Assembly (NCBI GenBank): GCA_049115575.1 | Contig: JAGDZU010000002.1 | Location: 186,001 to 250,000 of the forward strand | Source: JAHEKB01 sp049115575 | Lineage (GTDB): Bacteria; Bacteroidota; Bacteroidia; NS11-12g; UBA9320 | Direction of reading: 5' to 3' | DNA length: 64,000 nucleotides | Part shown: piece by piece, positions 18,565 through 27,361 of the stretch | Layout of the letters: every line of letters begins with the position of its first letter | Position numbering within the stretch: the stretch's first letter is position 1 | Made by a program: the position numbers and the translations under genes | Notes under the pieces: model-generated | The model's input: only the letters and a program-made list of their open reading frames with translations | The model's database searches: none | What the model was told of the DNA's origin: nothing

Positions 18565-19298
18565 AAGCCTGGGTTGTCATAGCTATTTTACTGAGTTGGG
18601 GTTGCACCAAAGTTCAAATGGATGATTGTTTCACATCAGCTGGATCAGAGACTACAGAAACAAGGCAATTAGACATTTTTACCCAAATTGTTACCACAGA
18701 TAAAATACAGGTGGTATTGGTGCAAGACAGTCTGAAAGATGGGATGGTTATTCTCGAAGGTCCTGAAAATTTATTATCGCAAATAGAAACTGAAGTCTCA
18801 GATGGCATATTGAACTTGGACAATAGGAATAGCTGCAATTTTGTACGAAGTTTTGAAAACAGAATTGTGATTAGGGCTCATTTCAAAGACCTAAAGAGCC
18901 TAATGGTGAAATCCGCATCTGAAGTAACCACTGAAGGTACAATCAAGCTGTCAAAGCTGAATATACTTCACGAAGCACTTTCAGACTGCTCATTAAAGCT
19001 AGACGTCACAGATGAGGTATATGTTCAATCCTATAATTCTGCTTATTTGAAGCTTGAAGGAAAGGCTAAAGTATTAAAGGGAAGCATAGAGGGGGTTTCC
19101 GATTTGGATGCGAGAGACTTGCTAGCTGAACAGGTGATACTAGACAATCATTCTCCACTTGACTGTTACATTAATGCAAGCGAAATCATTTTTGTAAAAA
19201 TCTTTAACGATGGGAACATTTATTATGTAAGTGAACCATCCAACTACAAAGACCTCAATTACCGAAGGGGTATAGGGGACTTAATAAAACTCCCCTAA
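18561..19298 (+). CDS. DUF2807 (GIN-head) lipoprotein
   Basis: The 245 residues start MKAWVVIAILLSWGCTKVQ, a lipoprotein signal with the lipidated Cys at 15. The rest shows the pattern of the putative auto-transporter adhesin head GIN domain (DUF2807, PF10988): TDKIQVVLVQDSL, then regular short beta strands as in a right-handed helix (LKSLMVKSASEVTTEG, SDCSLKLDVTDEVYVQS). Typical members contain a G-x-N head motif and sit on the cell envelope; their role is unknown. ATGA overlap with the PagL-like gene. Confidence 0.78.
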   Translation: MKAWVVIAILLSWGCTKVQMDDCFTSAGSETTETRQLDIFTQIVTTDKIQVVLVQDSLKDGMVILEGPENLLSQIETEVSDGILNLDNRNSCNFVRSFENRIVIRAHFKDLKSLMVKSASEVTTEGTIKLSKLNILHEALSDCSLKLDVTDEVYVQSYNSAYLKLEGKAKVLKGSIEGVSDLDARDLLAEQVILDNHSPLDCYINASEIIFVKIFNDGNIYYVSEPSNYKDLNYRRGIGDLIKLP

Positions 19299-19322
19299 AG
19301 AAAAGGGCGCCCGAAGGCGCCC
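19297..19322 (-). terminator. Rho-independent terminator of the Hsp20 gene
   Basis: On the minus strand GGGCGCC, loop TTCG, GGCGCCC, then TTTTCTTT. The C(UUCG)G tetraloop is exceptionally stable. On the plus strand the same hairpin follows the DUF2807 gene but lacks a T-run there, so it mainly serves the minus strand and may insulate both convergent genes. Confidence 0.85.
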
Positions 19323-19345
19323 ATGTTAATCAATTAAAACCAAGC

Positions 19346-19792
19346 TTACTTCACACTAATTTGTTTAGGCTTTTTGTCTTCACTTTTTGGAATACTGAGT
19401 TTAAGAATTCCATCTTCTACGCTGGCGTCAATCTTGTCTGGATCAACATTGTCTGGTAGTTGGAACCTTCTAGTGAATTTGCCATATGTAATTTCACTTA
19501 AGTGATACTTTTCATTTTTTTCTTCTTTCTCGTTTTTTCTCTCTCCACTAACCTCTAAGACCCCATTGTGTAATTCTATGCTCACTTCGTCTTTCTTGAT
19601 TCCAGGAATAGACAATAGCACATCAAAACTGTGATCCGTTTCCTTAATTTCAGTACTTGGTCTGAAAAAAGCCGTTGAAGGCGATACTTCACTCACATCA
19701 TTGTCGAAAAAGGTGTTGACTAGATTGTTGAAATTGCTTGGGAATAAATCCGACATCCAATAATTTCTGGGTTCTATTTTTTTAAGTTTCAT
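19346..19792 (-). CDS. Small heat shock protein, Hsp20 family
   Basis: ATP-independent holdase chaperone. The 148 residues, from ATG 19792 (MKLKKIEPRNYW) rather than an upstream start at 19840, contain an alpha-crystallin domain at about 42-146: STEIKETDHSFDVLLSIPG, KKDEVSIELHNGVLEVSGE, FTRRFQLPDNVD and the conserved ASVEDGILKLSIPK near the end. The last residues PKQISVK fit the C-terminal IxV-type tail. A strong UUCG-tetraloop terminator follows the stop. No obvious heat-shock operator was found upstream. Confidence 0.93.
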   Translation of the reverse strand: MKLKKIEPRNYWMSDLFPSNFNNLVNTFFDNDVSEVSPSTAFFRPSTEIKETDHSFDVLLSIPGIKKDEVSIELHNGVLEVSGERKNEKEEKNEKYHLSEITYGKFTRRFQLPDNVDPDKIDASVEDGILKLSIPKSEDKKPKQISVK

Positions 19793-19876
19793 GACTGTTT
19801 TTCTACTAGATGGCAAATTCCAAACCAAGAGCAAAAACAAGACATAAAGGCACTTTTAACCAGAATAAGTAAGGAA

Positions 19877-19894
19877 AAGCCGCCAAAGTGGCTT
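19877..19894 (-). terminator. Weak terminator overlapping the stop of the methyltransferase gene
   Basis: On the minus strand AAGCCAC, loop TTTG, GCGGCTT, then TTCCTT. The seven-base stem includes one G-T pair and begins inside the stop codon. The T-run is short and broken, so this is a modest call. Confidence 0.45.
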
Positions 19895-20546
19895 AAAATG
19901 CCGTAATTATCTGATTAATTCCCTGAAATTCTATGGACGAAACTTCTTTAAAATGACCACTCAATTCTATGAGCAATTCAGATGATTGTGATTGATGTTT
20001 GCCGCTTTTAACCGTGTTGTAAATGAGTGTGCTTCCACTGTTAGCTATTCGGAGCAATTGCTGTGTGAAGTCGGTTTGAAAAACTAAGGGGCTAGTGCTT
20101 AAATCATCAAATAAATCAATTATGATTAAGTCAAAGTGCATCTCACATTGCTTCACAAAGCTTAAGGCATCTTCTTGAATTAGTTCAAGTTTTGGGTCTT
20201 CCGCTGTGCTGAAATGTTTATAAAATAGTCTAATGATTTCTGCATCGTATTCAATGCCTGTGATTTGGCAATTGGATTTATAATCACGTCTTAGGATTTG
20301 GAGTACACTGCCACAACCAAAACCAAGTACTAGAACATTTTGAGCTTGACTAATGCGGTCACTATGCTTTTCAAAAGCCAATTCAAATACCTTATAGCCA
20401 TTTCCAAAAGAGTAATTGGCGTTCTCGGTATTCAACATTTTTTTACCTTGACTCCATACCACTTCAAGATAAGAGTTCTGTGGTGAACTGCTCTTCTCTA
20501 TAGGAATATCCCATAAATAGGAAAGTATCTGTTTTGCTTTAGACAT
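19893..20546 (-). CDS. Spermidine synthase-like methyltransferase fold protein
   Basis: The 217 residues from ATG 20546 (MSKAKQ) have a Rossmann methyltransferase core: NVLVLGFGCGSVLQIL (motif I), TGIEYDAEIIRLF (motif II) and HFDLIIIDLFDD (motif IV), as in spermidine-synthase-like proteins. The aspartates and Tyr of a genuine aminopropyltransferase cannot be confirmed, so the substrate is unknown. The frame is open 18 bases further upstream, but those bases form the terminator hairpin of the next gene, which argues for the shorter start. It has no strong RBS, as is usual here. Confidence 0.7.
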   Translation of the reverse strand: MSKAKQILSYLWDIPIEKSSSPQNSYLEVVWSQGKKMLNTENANYSFGNGYKVFELAFEKHSDRISQAQNVLVLGFGCGSVLQILRRDYKSNCQITGIEYDAEIIRLFYKHFSTAEDPKLELIQEDALSFVKQCEMHFDLIIIDLFDDLSTSPLVFQTDFTQQLLRIANSGSTLIYNTVKSGKHQSQSSELLIELSGHFKEVSSIEFQGINQIITAF

Positions 20547-20549
20547 ATA

Positions 20550-20586
20550 AAAAAGCCCAGGCAAGACTTGCTGACCTGGGCTTTTT
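20550..20586 (-). terminator. Bidirectional terminator hairpin after the BNR-repeat gene
   Basis: Stem GCCCAGG (20555-20561) and CCTGGGC (20575-20581), flanked by A and T runs that extend pairing to 12 bases, 13-base loop. T-runs are present in both directions. It separates the BNR-repeat T9SS gene from the methyltransferase gene, whose ATG is four bases from its edge. Confidence 0.8.
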
Positions 20587-20600
20587 AAATTGTAAATATG

Positions 20601-23360
20601 TTAGTGTTGAATAATAATCTTGGTAACTGCTTTATTATCAGAACCAACTATTTCAACAAAGTAATTACCGTTGAGTAATTCACTAGTGTTCAATTCAATT
20701 TTCCCATTTGATCTGCCACTGTATTGATCAACTAATTCACCATTAATGTTGTAAACATTCAAAGTGTATTCTCCTTTAACCGAGGTGTTGAAATTACAGT
20801 AATTGTTTGCAGGATTAGGGTAAGCCGTAATTTCAGCTTTAACTATTTCCGTTTTGTTCTCTTTTACGTTAGTTAACATAGAACTTGTCTTCCACATTCC
20901 CATACCGTGTGTTATGGCATAGATTTTGGCCCCTGTCCATGGTTTCTCTGCAGCTTGCGTAATATCGAATACAGGGCTGGTAGGTATGTTGGCTCCGTCT
21001 ATTCCTGTATTTGCTTCTATCCAGTTAGGAGTGCTGGAATAACCATTATTAGTAGCATAGAAGCCAAACTCTGTTCCCAATATTAAAACGGATGGGTCAT
21101 CCTGGCTAATAATTCCACTATATACCGGAATACGCGGTAGGTTAGAAGTAATATTAGTCCAAGTTGGAGAAGGATCCAATGCGTTTTCGGTCATATATAT
21201 ATAACGAGTATTTCCATAATTACCCAGTGTTATCATAACTCTATTGTCATCAGTTGCATCAACAGAAACACTAGAAATATGTCTCCCAAATATATTAATG
21301 CCAGAAGCAATATCTGTTCTTGTTATTGAATCAGAGATGGCTGTAGCGCTAACTAATTCTGTAGTATCCCAATTGGCTTTGTTAATACCATCAATTCTAT
21401 ATAATCTTCCATTGTTTGTGGCGGCAAAAAGACTGTTTCCGTCTCTTGTTGTTGCGTAATGCAAAACCTTACCAGAAGTGTTAGCCACTTTAAACCAACG
21501 AACATTGTCATTGCTTGGGTTTTCAGCATTAAATAATGAACTAGTGGCATTATTACACAACCATACACCATCATCTAAAGTCAAAAACAATCTTGCTTGG
21601 TATATAGAATCATAGTAATCAGATGGGCCATTCAATAATTTACCTTCAACAGCTTCAGGATTCTCCCAAAGATGTAAGCCGTAAGCAAATCCACCACCGT
21701 TGCCAGCAGCATAAACCTCTCCTTGAATGACAGCACCAACTCTGTTATCCCATAATAGGCTACCTGCTGATTTTCCTGCATCCGTTGTTCTAAAAAGGTT
21801 AGCCCTTTGTTGCTGAACAAACATGATGTCTTGATTGTAATGAGACATGGCATTTTCAAAGCCATCACCTCCTAAACTACCAGTTACTCCTGCAATTCGA
21901 TTACGAATCATATCTTCTCCAAATAACCTTGGATAGGATTCTGTTGAAACCAAAATATTTGAATTATCCTGCGTTCCACCCATGACTTCACCTCTAGGGT
22001 TAGCGCTAATTGCATAACCTTGTATACTAGTTAAATTGGTAATACGGTCAGCATATCTATCTAAATCTTCATTGGTTGTTCTAGAGACTCCACCATCACT
22101 ACCTACATACATAATTGGGTCTTCACCTGTATTATCAAATACGATGACATGTTTATCTGCATGTATTCCAAATGGATTGGTTGGTCCGTTTCCATTATTT
22201 CCTACCATTTCAGGACCTTTTGCTAAAGTCCACTCCGCAAATCCAATACCTCCAATGAAAACTCTATCCTTATCTCTAGGATGTACACCTATAGTGCAAT
22301 TATGCCAAGCTGAAGAAAAACTACCTTGTCTAAACGGGTAGAAATAGGTACTTGTTTGGTCTACCACTTCATCAAATGAAGCTCCTGCGTTTGTAGATTT
22401 CCAAAGCCCTGAAAGCGCACTTGAGTATGTGCCTACAACGCCCCCAGTAACCACATAGGCATAATCAGGATCTGATTCAGACCATGCTATTTTCATGCGA
22501 CCTTGGCTACCTCCATATGCTACTCCACTCACTATAGAGTAAGACCCTGCATTAGTAGGGTCTGTAGATCTCCAAAGGGTAGTTCCAATATTTACTAAGA
22601 CTACTCCGTTTTTATTTATAGCCACGTCGCCAGCGCTTCCTGCACGAGCTGTTTTCCAACTTGCGCCTCCATCATCTGAATACTTCAATCCTGTTTGACT
22701 CGCAACAAAAACTATATTTTGAGTAGGGTGAGCCACCATATTTGTTATATGGCCAATGGCAGGTGAAGAAAGAGAACTTGGTAAAAGTTCAAAAGTTTCA
22801 CCATCCGTTGATTTAAATACACCAGTTGTGATAAACTTTGATCCTTCTGCTCCTAAGCCTGAAGTTTGAACCCAGCTATCACCAGTTCCAGCATAAATGG
22901 TTCCATCTGGAGTCTGAGCTAATCCGGTAATCCCAAATCCGTCATTATCCATTGGCATAGGATACCAAGAAGCACCTTTATTAATTGATTTGAACACTGT
23001 TCCACCAGATGCACCAGCATATAAAATGTCTGGATCATTTCTATCAATTAATATGGCCATGACTTTACCAGCAATATTGTCTGGCCCAGCAAATTCCCAG
23101 TTTAACGGCCATTCTGCTTTGGTTTTATTTTGTCTCATCAATGCAATTTGTTCTCTTGCATTGGCTATATCCTGTGGGTCTATAGTTCCTGTTACCTGAT
23201 TGTTTCTCATGCTATTGATGTAAGCATAATGACCATCTGGTGTAGCTTCTGTTTTAACTCTTGGCTGATAAGAATCGCCAGACTTCATAATAGAAGCAGT
23301 GAATGTAGCTCCCGCCAAAATGACAAGGGCGCTAATCGTTATTGTAATTTTTCTCTTCAT
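20601..23360 (-). CDS. Large T9SS-secreted protein with BNR/VPS10-like repeats
   Basis: The 919 residues have an N-terminal signal segment (ITISALVILAGATFTASIM). Much of the protein is made of BNR/sortilin-type propeller repeats, for example ASGGTVFKSINKGASW, AGTGDSWVQTSG, TGLKYSDDGGASW and MYVGSDGGVSRTTNE, in which Asp-box-like turns recur. The end from AYPNPANNYCNFN to VTKIIIQH is a T9SS type A sorting domain, so it should be exported to the cell surface or medium. Related proteins are annotated as glycosyl hydrolase-like or exo-alpha-sialidase-like, but no active site can be recognised. A near-perfect promoter precedes it. Confidence 0.88.
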   Translation of the reverse strand: MKRKITITISALVILAGATFTASIMKSGDSYQPRVKTEATPDGHYAYINSMRNNQVTGTIDPQDIANAREQIALMRQNKTKAEWPLNWEFAGPDNIAGKVMAILIDRNDPDILYAGASGGTVFKSINKGASWYPMPMDNDGFGITGLAQTPDGTIYAGTGDSWVQTSGLGAEGSKFITTGVFKSTDGETFELLPSSLSSPAIGHITNMVAHPTQNIVFVASQTGLKYSDDGGASWKTARAGSAGDVAINKNGVVLVNIGTTLWRSTDPTNAGSYSIVSGVAYGGSQGRMKIAWSESDPDYAYVVTGGVVGTYSSALSGLWKSTNAGASFDEVVDQTSTYFYPFRQGSFSSAWHNCTIGVHPRDKDRVFIGGIGFAEWTLAKGPEMVGNNGNGPTNPFGIHADKHVIVFDNTGEDPIMYVGSDGGVSRTTNEDLDRYADRITNLTSIQGYAISANPRGEVMGGTQDNSNILVSTESYPRLFGEDMIRNRIAGVTGSLGGDGFENAMSHYNQDIMFVQQQRANLFRTTDAGKSAGSLLWDNRVGAVIQGEVYAAGNGGGFAYGLHLWENPEAVEGKLLNGPSDYYDSIYQARLFLTLDDGVWLCNNATSSLFNAENPSNDNVRWFKVANTSGKVLHYATTRDGNSLFAATNNGRLYRIDGINKANWDTTELVSATAISDSITRTDIASGINIFGRHISSVSVDATDDNRVMITLGNYGNTRYIYMTENALDPSPTWTNITSNLPRIPVYSGIISQDDPSVLILGTEFGFYATNNGYSSTPNWIEANTGIDGANIPTSPVFDITQAAEKPWTGAKIYAITHGMGMWKTSSMLTNVKENKTEIVKAEITAYPNPANNYCNFNTSVKGEYTLNVYNINGELVDQYSGRSNGKIELNTSELLNGNYFVEIVGSDNKAVTKIIIQH

Positions 23361-23391
23361 CTATTCTAAATTTTAGCTAGGTGATGCTTTG

Positions 23392-23421
23392 CAAATTTAA
23401 ATTGAGTGTACACTTAAGCAA
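23392..23421 (-). promoter_or_regulatory. Promoter of the BNR-repeat T9SS gene
   Basis: On the minus strand TTG (23419-23421), 19 bases, TAAATTTG (23392-23399) followed by CAAAGC. This is the best -33/-7 match in the window; the start codon is 31 bases downstream, giving a short leader. Confidence 0.75.
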
Positions 23422-23465
23422 GTATTAATTGAGGAAGTTTACATTAGGCTTAACTAGCGGCACAA

Positions 23466-24173
23466 TTAGCGTACAGTACCTAACTGATAAACTAAGAACA
23501 ACGAGCTGAAAACTTTGTTTTCATTCTCGAAAAGCATTTGTAGATCATTCGGATAATAATCCAGAGATATTCCGGCTTTTATACCGCGAGTTCTGAAATC
23601 TCTTTCACTGTCTAATTGCAGGTAAATAGCAGAATGAATTCCCAGTTTAAGTGTGGTTTGTGAGAATCCTCTATTCCAACCGGCATCTCCAATAATAAAT
23701 TCCTGTTGCCCGTGCACTTCTTGGTTGTAAGATCTTATAGTCTGTCTTGGATTTTCATGAGGATCAAGTTCAAGAAAGTATACTTGAACAGGTCTGAGAA
23801 ATGCAAAACTAGGACCTAGCTCCACTGCCAGACTTAAACGTGGGCTAGCAATGTTTGAACCAAATGTTCGGTTCAATTGAAATGCGGCATTTAGCTGAGT
23901 AGCTCTAAAGGCCTTTCCGTAAACATAAGGAAGAGGATTTGGCATTAGTGAGTTTCTAATTTTTGCCTCTTTCATGTGTTTTAGATTGGTGAGACCAAAG
24001 CTAAGACTGTGCGATGTATTGGATTTAGTTTGCAATCTGTATTCAGCGCTGATTCCTGCTCCATTTGTCTTTAGATATGGACCTATAGAAAACTGCGACC
24101 CAGAGTATGGGCTTTGAGCAAAACTCCAGCTGAGGGTTAGAATGAAAACAGCAGATAACAATTTACGCAGCAC
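23466..24173 (-). CDS. Predicted outer-membrane beta-barrel protein, unknown family
   Basis: The 235 residues start with a GTG codon and a signal peptide (LLSAVFILTLSWSFAQSP). The mature part is amphipathic strands typical of Bacteroidota barrels, such as FSIGPYLKTNGAGISAEYRLQ, LNAAFQLNRTFG, LSLAVELGPSFAF and a final SSLFLVYQLG. No domain is recognised. It has a near-consensus -7 box (TATATTTA, 24178-24185) exactly four bases before the GTG. It is separated from the BNR gene by about 105 bases. Confidence 0.7.
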   Translation of the reverse strand: MLRKLLSAVFILTLSWSFAQSPYSGSQFSIGPYLKTNGAGISAEYRLQTKSNTSHSLSFGLTNLKHMKEAKIRNSLMPNPLPYVYGKAFRATQLNAAFQLNRTFGSNIASPRLSLAVELGPSFAFLRPVQVYFLELDPHENPRQTIRSYNQEVHGQQEFIIGDAGWNRGFSQTTLKLGIHSAIYLQLDSERDFRTRGIKAGISLDYYPNDLQMLFENENKVFSSLFLVYQLGTVR

Positions 24174-24240
24174 AGCGTAAATATAGTAAAATCCTGAGTG
24201 AAATAAATCACCGCAAATAAAAATGACATGATGCTTAGCT

Positions 24241-24570
24241 TTATGAAGCTAGTTCTACAGCTGCATCTCTGTTAATGTCGAAGTGAGAAGCGTGATAAAC
24301 GGCTTTCCCATTTTTAACTATGATGAGCTGAGGAGATTCGTGTTTGATTTGAAATTTGGATGCAATGTTATTTGACAAATCGCGTTGCGCAATTACATCT
24401 AGAAGAATGGCTTTTTGGCCCTTATTCAAGTCGTCACAAAGGTTTTGTAATCTATTGAGAGCCACTGAACTTATAGAACAACGATAAGAATGCTTAAAAA
24501 GCACTACGGTTGTAGTTTCTTCTAATAAATTCTCAAGTGTTTTTGTGTCTGCTTTTTCAAAGCAATTCAT
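24241..24570 (-). CDS. ytxJ: Bacillithiol system redox-active protein YtxJ
   Basis: The 109 residues have a thioredoxin-like fold of the YtxJ/DUF2847 family (PF11009): VVLFKHSYRCSISSVALNRLQ contains the single redox Cys (C31) in the position of the usual K-H-S-x-x-C-P-I-S motif, and SPQLIIVKNGKAVYHASH is the conserved cis-proline/strand end (SPQ). YtxJ is a putative bacilliredoxin acting on bacillithiolated proteins, in the cytoplasm. The motif has Ser after the Cys where Pro is usual. Start is ATG 24570, sharing its A with the TGA stop of the small lipoprotein gene before it (TGATG), which implies coupled translation. Confidence 0.85.
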   Translation of the reverse strand: MNCFEKADTKTLENLLEETTTVVLFKHSYRCSISSVALNRLQNLCDDLNKGQKAILLDVIAQRDLSNNIASKFQIKHESPQLIIVKNGKAVYHASHFDINRDAAVELAS

Positions 24571-24695
24571 CACGCAGGCATTTCAGCTGGTTGCTGTGTT
24601 TGACCGACTCCAGGGCAATGATCCCTCGATGCACAAGAACTAAACATGACGCTTAATAAGAATCCTAAGGCTAGTACTGAAAACAATTTTTTCAT
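24570..24695 (-). CDS. Small lipoprotein (41 residues)
   Basis: A short frame on the minus strand reads MKKLFSVLALGFLLSVMF followed by SSCASRDHCPGVGQ and ends QQPAEMPA. It has a positively charged start, a hydrophobic core and a lipobox-like S-S-C (Cys 21), so it is a credible lipoprotein with a 21-residue mature tail. That tail carries a second Cys (27) in DHCPGVG. The TGA overlaps the ATG of ytxJ, so it shares its transcript. It is not a named family; small secreted lipoproteins next to ytxJ may occur elsewhere in Bacteroidota but this cannot be checked here. Confidence 0.65.
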   Translation of the reverse strand: MKKLFSVLALGFLLSVMFSSCASRDHCPGVGQTQQPAEMPA

Positions 24696-24743
24696 AATTT
24701 TATTCAAAACAATATTTACTTCGCCAGTTAGCTGTTTAGTTTA

Positions 24744-25931
24744 GTGTCGCTACAAAGTAACAAAATAATAGGGTTATTAGAAAACGAAGAATCTAAAGTG
24801 TTTATTATTAAACACTTAAATGACAATCCATCAGACTTGGCACTTAGGTACTCCAATAAGGTTGGTTTTGATCTCAAACCGGTCCTGGAATTATTAAGTA
24901 TTTATAAAAAATCCAAAACAAAACTTCCAAAATTGACAGTGGAATTAGCAGCGATGACTGATAGAAGCTTTCAGCAGGCTAGCTCTGAAAAGGTGGCTGA
25001 ATTTAAGGCTGGAATAATCAGTGGGGAAAAACTTATAGATCTTGCAGGTGGCTTAGGAGTAGACGCCATGGCTTTTAGTCAATCATTCAACAAAGTTGTG
25101 AGCATAGACCCAGATACAGATCTAAATGAACTGGTTAACTACAATTTAGACTTACTTGGAATTGAAAATGTAGATAGGTTAAGCCAAAGGGCGGAAGAAG
25201 TAGATATCACTACTTATGATTGGGCCTATATTGATCCAGATAGAAGATCAGATGGTAAAAGGTTAATTCATATTGAAGACTTAAAACCCAATATGGGTAA
25301 CCTTATCCCCAAACTCATGGTTGAGGGCGTAAAAGTAGCGGTTAAAATGAGCCCCTTATATGAGATTGCAGAGTTCTTTAAACTATTTCCTACTACCACT
25401 GAGGCTTATGTGATTAGTGAAAATGGAGAAGTTAAAGAAGTGTTATACCTCTTATCCAAATCTGATGAGTTAAGAAGAATTCATGCGGTGGAAGTGGGGA
25501 GTTCAGCTTTTCATCTAGAATGGACTGAAAATGAAATGAATGATGGCATTCATGAAGAAACAGAACTAGAAGGGTCATATATATATGTACCTAAAGCCGC
25601 GCTGAGCAAATCACGGATGGCTAATCATTACCTTAAAAACCTAGGGATAAAAAAATTGAAAGGTCTTGAGCTATACTTTTCTAAAGAACTTAAGCATTTA
25701 TTAGGTGTGAGAGCATTTGAAGTATTGCATCGCACTGATTCTTCGGTTAAAAGTGTTAAAACCATTTTGAAAGCTGAGAAAATCAAGCAACTCAACATCA
25801 TTGCAAAAGGTTCCAAACAGTCTTCAACGGAAATTGCAAAAGCTTTGGGAATAAAAGAAGGCGGTAAGGATTACCTATTTCAGATTCAAGCAGGCTTGAA
25901 TCAAAGCTTTATTTGTCGTTTACTTTTTTGA
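24744..25931 (+). CDS. Class I SAM-dependent methyltransferase with THUMP-like domain
   Basis: The 395 residues contain motif I LIDLAGGLGVDAMAFSQ (about 97-113), the acidic motif II VVSIDPDTDLNELV and the catalytic-loop-like YIDPDRRSDGKR (DPPx position, here DPDRR). The C-terminal part from about 330 resembles the THUMP-like domain (PF18096) found after this methyltransferase in Bacteroidota, pointing to RNA as target. Start is GTG 24744 because no ATG is in frame before the conserved helical N-terminus. Its end overlaps the end of hemD by 12 bases, in convergent orientation. Confidence 0.82.
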   Translation: MSLQSNKIIGLLENEESKVFIIKHLNDNPSDLALRYSNKVGFDLKPVLELLSIYKKSKTKLPKLTVELAAMTDRSFQQASSEKVAEFKAGIISGEKLIDLAGGLGVDAMAFSQSFNKVVSIDPDTDLNELVNYNLDLLGIENVDRLSQRAEEVDITTYDWAYIDPDRRSDGKRLIHIEDLKPNMGNLIPKLMVEGVKVAVKMSPLYEIAEFFKLFPTTTEAYVISENGEVKEVLYLLSKSDELRRIHAVEVGSSAFHLEWTENEMNDGIHEETELEGSYIYVPKAALSKSRMANHYLKNLGIKKLKGLELYFSKELKHLLGVRAFEVLHRTDSSVKSVKTILKAEKIKQLNIIAKGSKQSSTEIAKALGIKEGGKDYLFQIQAGLNQSFICRLLF

Positions 25932-26660
25932 AAGAATAAAATCTTCAATTGCCGAAATCATACTAGGATGATCGGCTGTAGGTGCAGGTATGGTATTGTT
26001 CAATTTTGCCTCTTCTATGGCTTGATTGGTTGTCTTTCCCCATCCAGCTATAGCTCTATCGTCTTGAGTAAAATCAGGGTAGTTGGCAAAAAGGGAAACA
26101 ATGTCTTGAGGACTATAGAATACTAAAATATCATAGTAGACACTGGCCAAATCAGACAAATCTGCATTAACCGTATTGTACATGATTGCTTCAGTATAGT
26201 TGATGTCCATTTCATCCATATAATTGGGAATGGAATCTTTTCTGATATTTGAGCATGGGAAAAGATAATTCAAGGCTTTGTGCTTCTTGAGTAACTCAAA
26301 AAATGAAGCCTCTGTACCTTTACCAACGAACATCTTGCGCTTTCTTAGTACCGTGTATTTCTGAATGTAGAGAGATACTCCCTCGTTTACACAGAAATAT
26401 TTCATGGTTGTAGGCAATTCAACCTTCATTTCGTCCACTATTCTGAAGAAATGATCTATAGCATTTCTAGAAGTCAGTATTACGGCTTCATGGTCTAAAA
26501 TGCGTAACTTTTGCTTGCGTAAATCTCTAGCAGGGACACCCACCACCTCTATAAAAGGTCGAAAATCGACTTTCAATTTGTATTTATCTGCCAATCCGTG
26601 ATAGGCGGACTTCTTTTCACCTGGATCAGGTTGTGATACAAGAATATTCTTTACCTTCAA
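25920..26660 (-). CDS. hemD: Uroporphyrinogen-III synthase
   Basis: Closes and isomerises hydroxymethylbilane to uroporphyrinogen III in heme synthesis. The 246 residues have the two-domain HemD layout: ILVSQPDPGEKK at the N-terminus, ILDHEAVILTSRNAIDHFF near 55-73 (the TS-x-NA motif) and YDILVFYSPQDIVSLFANYP in the second half (the FxSP motif), with AGWGKTTNQAIEE before the end. HemD is poorly conserved in sequence, so the call depends on these short motifs and on the following DUF4271 gene, which precedes hemD in many Bacteroidota. Confidence 0.85.
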   Translation of the reverse strand: MKVKNILVSQPDPGEKKSAYHGLADKYKLKVDFRPFIEVVGVPARDLRKQKLRILDHEAVILTSRNAIDHFFRIVDEMKVELPTTMKYFCVNEGVSLYIQKYTVLRKRKMFVGKGTEASFFELLKKHKALNYLFPCSNIRKDSIPNYMDEMDINYTEAIMYNTVNADLSDLASVYYDILVFYSPQDIVSLFANYPDFTQDDRAIAGWGKTTNQAIEEAKLNNTIPAPTADHPSMISAIEDFILSKK

Positions 26661-26669
26661 TGTTGTTCC

Positions 26670-27344
26670 TTAGCTGTTCTCGAAAAGGACTTTAGCCACC
26701 ACTAGCATAGGTGCAATTTCGAACGCGCAAAGATAGATAAAAAGACTAATTATAGGATAGCTCATTTTATTAAGGAGAAGCACTATATGTCCGAGCAATC
26801 TGAGCAAGTATAGGAACCCTAATACATAAATTAAGATATACTGAATTGGGCTGTTTAATCTGAAGTAGAATAAATCAAGGCAAACGGCTAAGAAAACCAC
26901 CAATCCAATAAACTGGTTAAATGCGTATTGATAGTCAATAACCATAGTGCCCACTTCATGGTCTTCATTTAGATAGAAGAAAAGCTTCATACTTAGAAAC
27001 TTCAAAAGAAAAACAATGATTACAGCACATATAAGACCTATAAAGACCAGCTCACTACTAAAAACCATGGTCTCACTTGGCGTAAAGAAATAAGATCTTA
27101 TCAGTATGGCTATGGCAAAAGCCGTGGTGATAAGAGAAGCAAATCGATTGAAATTAGAACTTAAATGGGTTTCACTCTTCCACTTGAACCTCTGTATAGG
27201 AAGACCTATGAGCACCCTATTGGTAACTAACCATGAAGGGTTAACTGCATAAAGCACGGTGAAGAGCACCAACAGCACCAACAGGGCTATTTTTATGCTC
27301 AGTGCTGGCATTTCTCTACTTCCTATAAAAAGAACTTCTTCCAC
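26670..27344 (-). CDS. DUF4271 integral membrane protein
   Basis: The 224 residues start with GTG 27344 and hold about six transmembrane segments (17-35, 72-86, 95-118, 143-160, 168-185, 195-215). The segment RFKWKSETHLSSNFNRFAS and the conserved YQYAFNQFIGLVVFLAVC are characteristic of DUF4271, a Bacteroidota family placed next to uroporphyrinogen-III synthase. The function is unknown. A 5-of-6 -7 box match (GATTTTTG, 27349-27356) ends exactly four bases before the GTG. It runs into hemD with a nine-base gap. Confidence 0.8.
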   Translation of the reverse strand: MEEVLFIGSREMPALSIKIALLVLLVLFTVLYAVNPSWLVTNRVLIGLPIQRFKWKSETHLSSNFNRFASLITTAFAIAILIRSYFFTPSETMVFSSELVFIGLICAVIIVFLLKFLSMKLFFYLNEDHEVGTMVIDYQYAFNQFIGLVVFLAVCLDLFYFRLNSPIQYILIYVLGFLYLLRLLGHIVLLLNKMSYPIISLFIYLCAFEIAPMLVVAKVLFENS

Positions 27345-27361
27345 AGAACAAAAATCATCAA

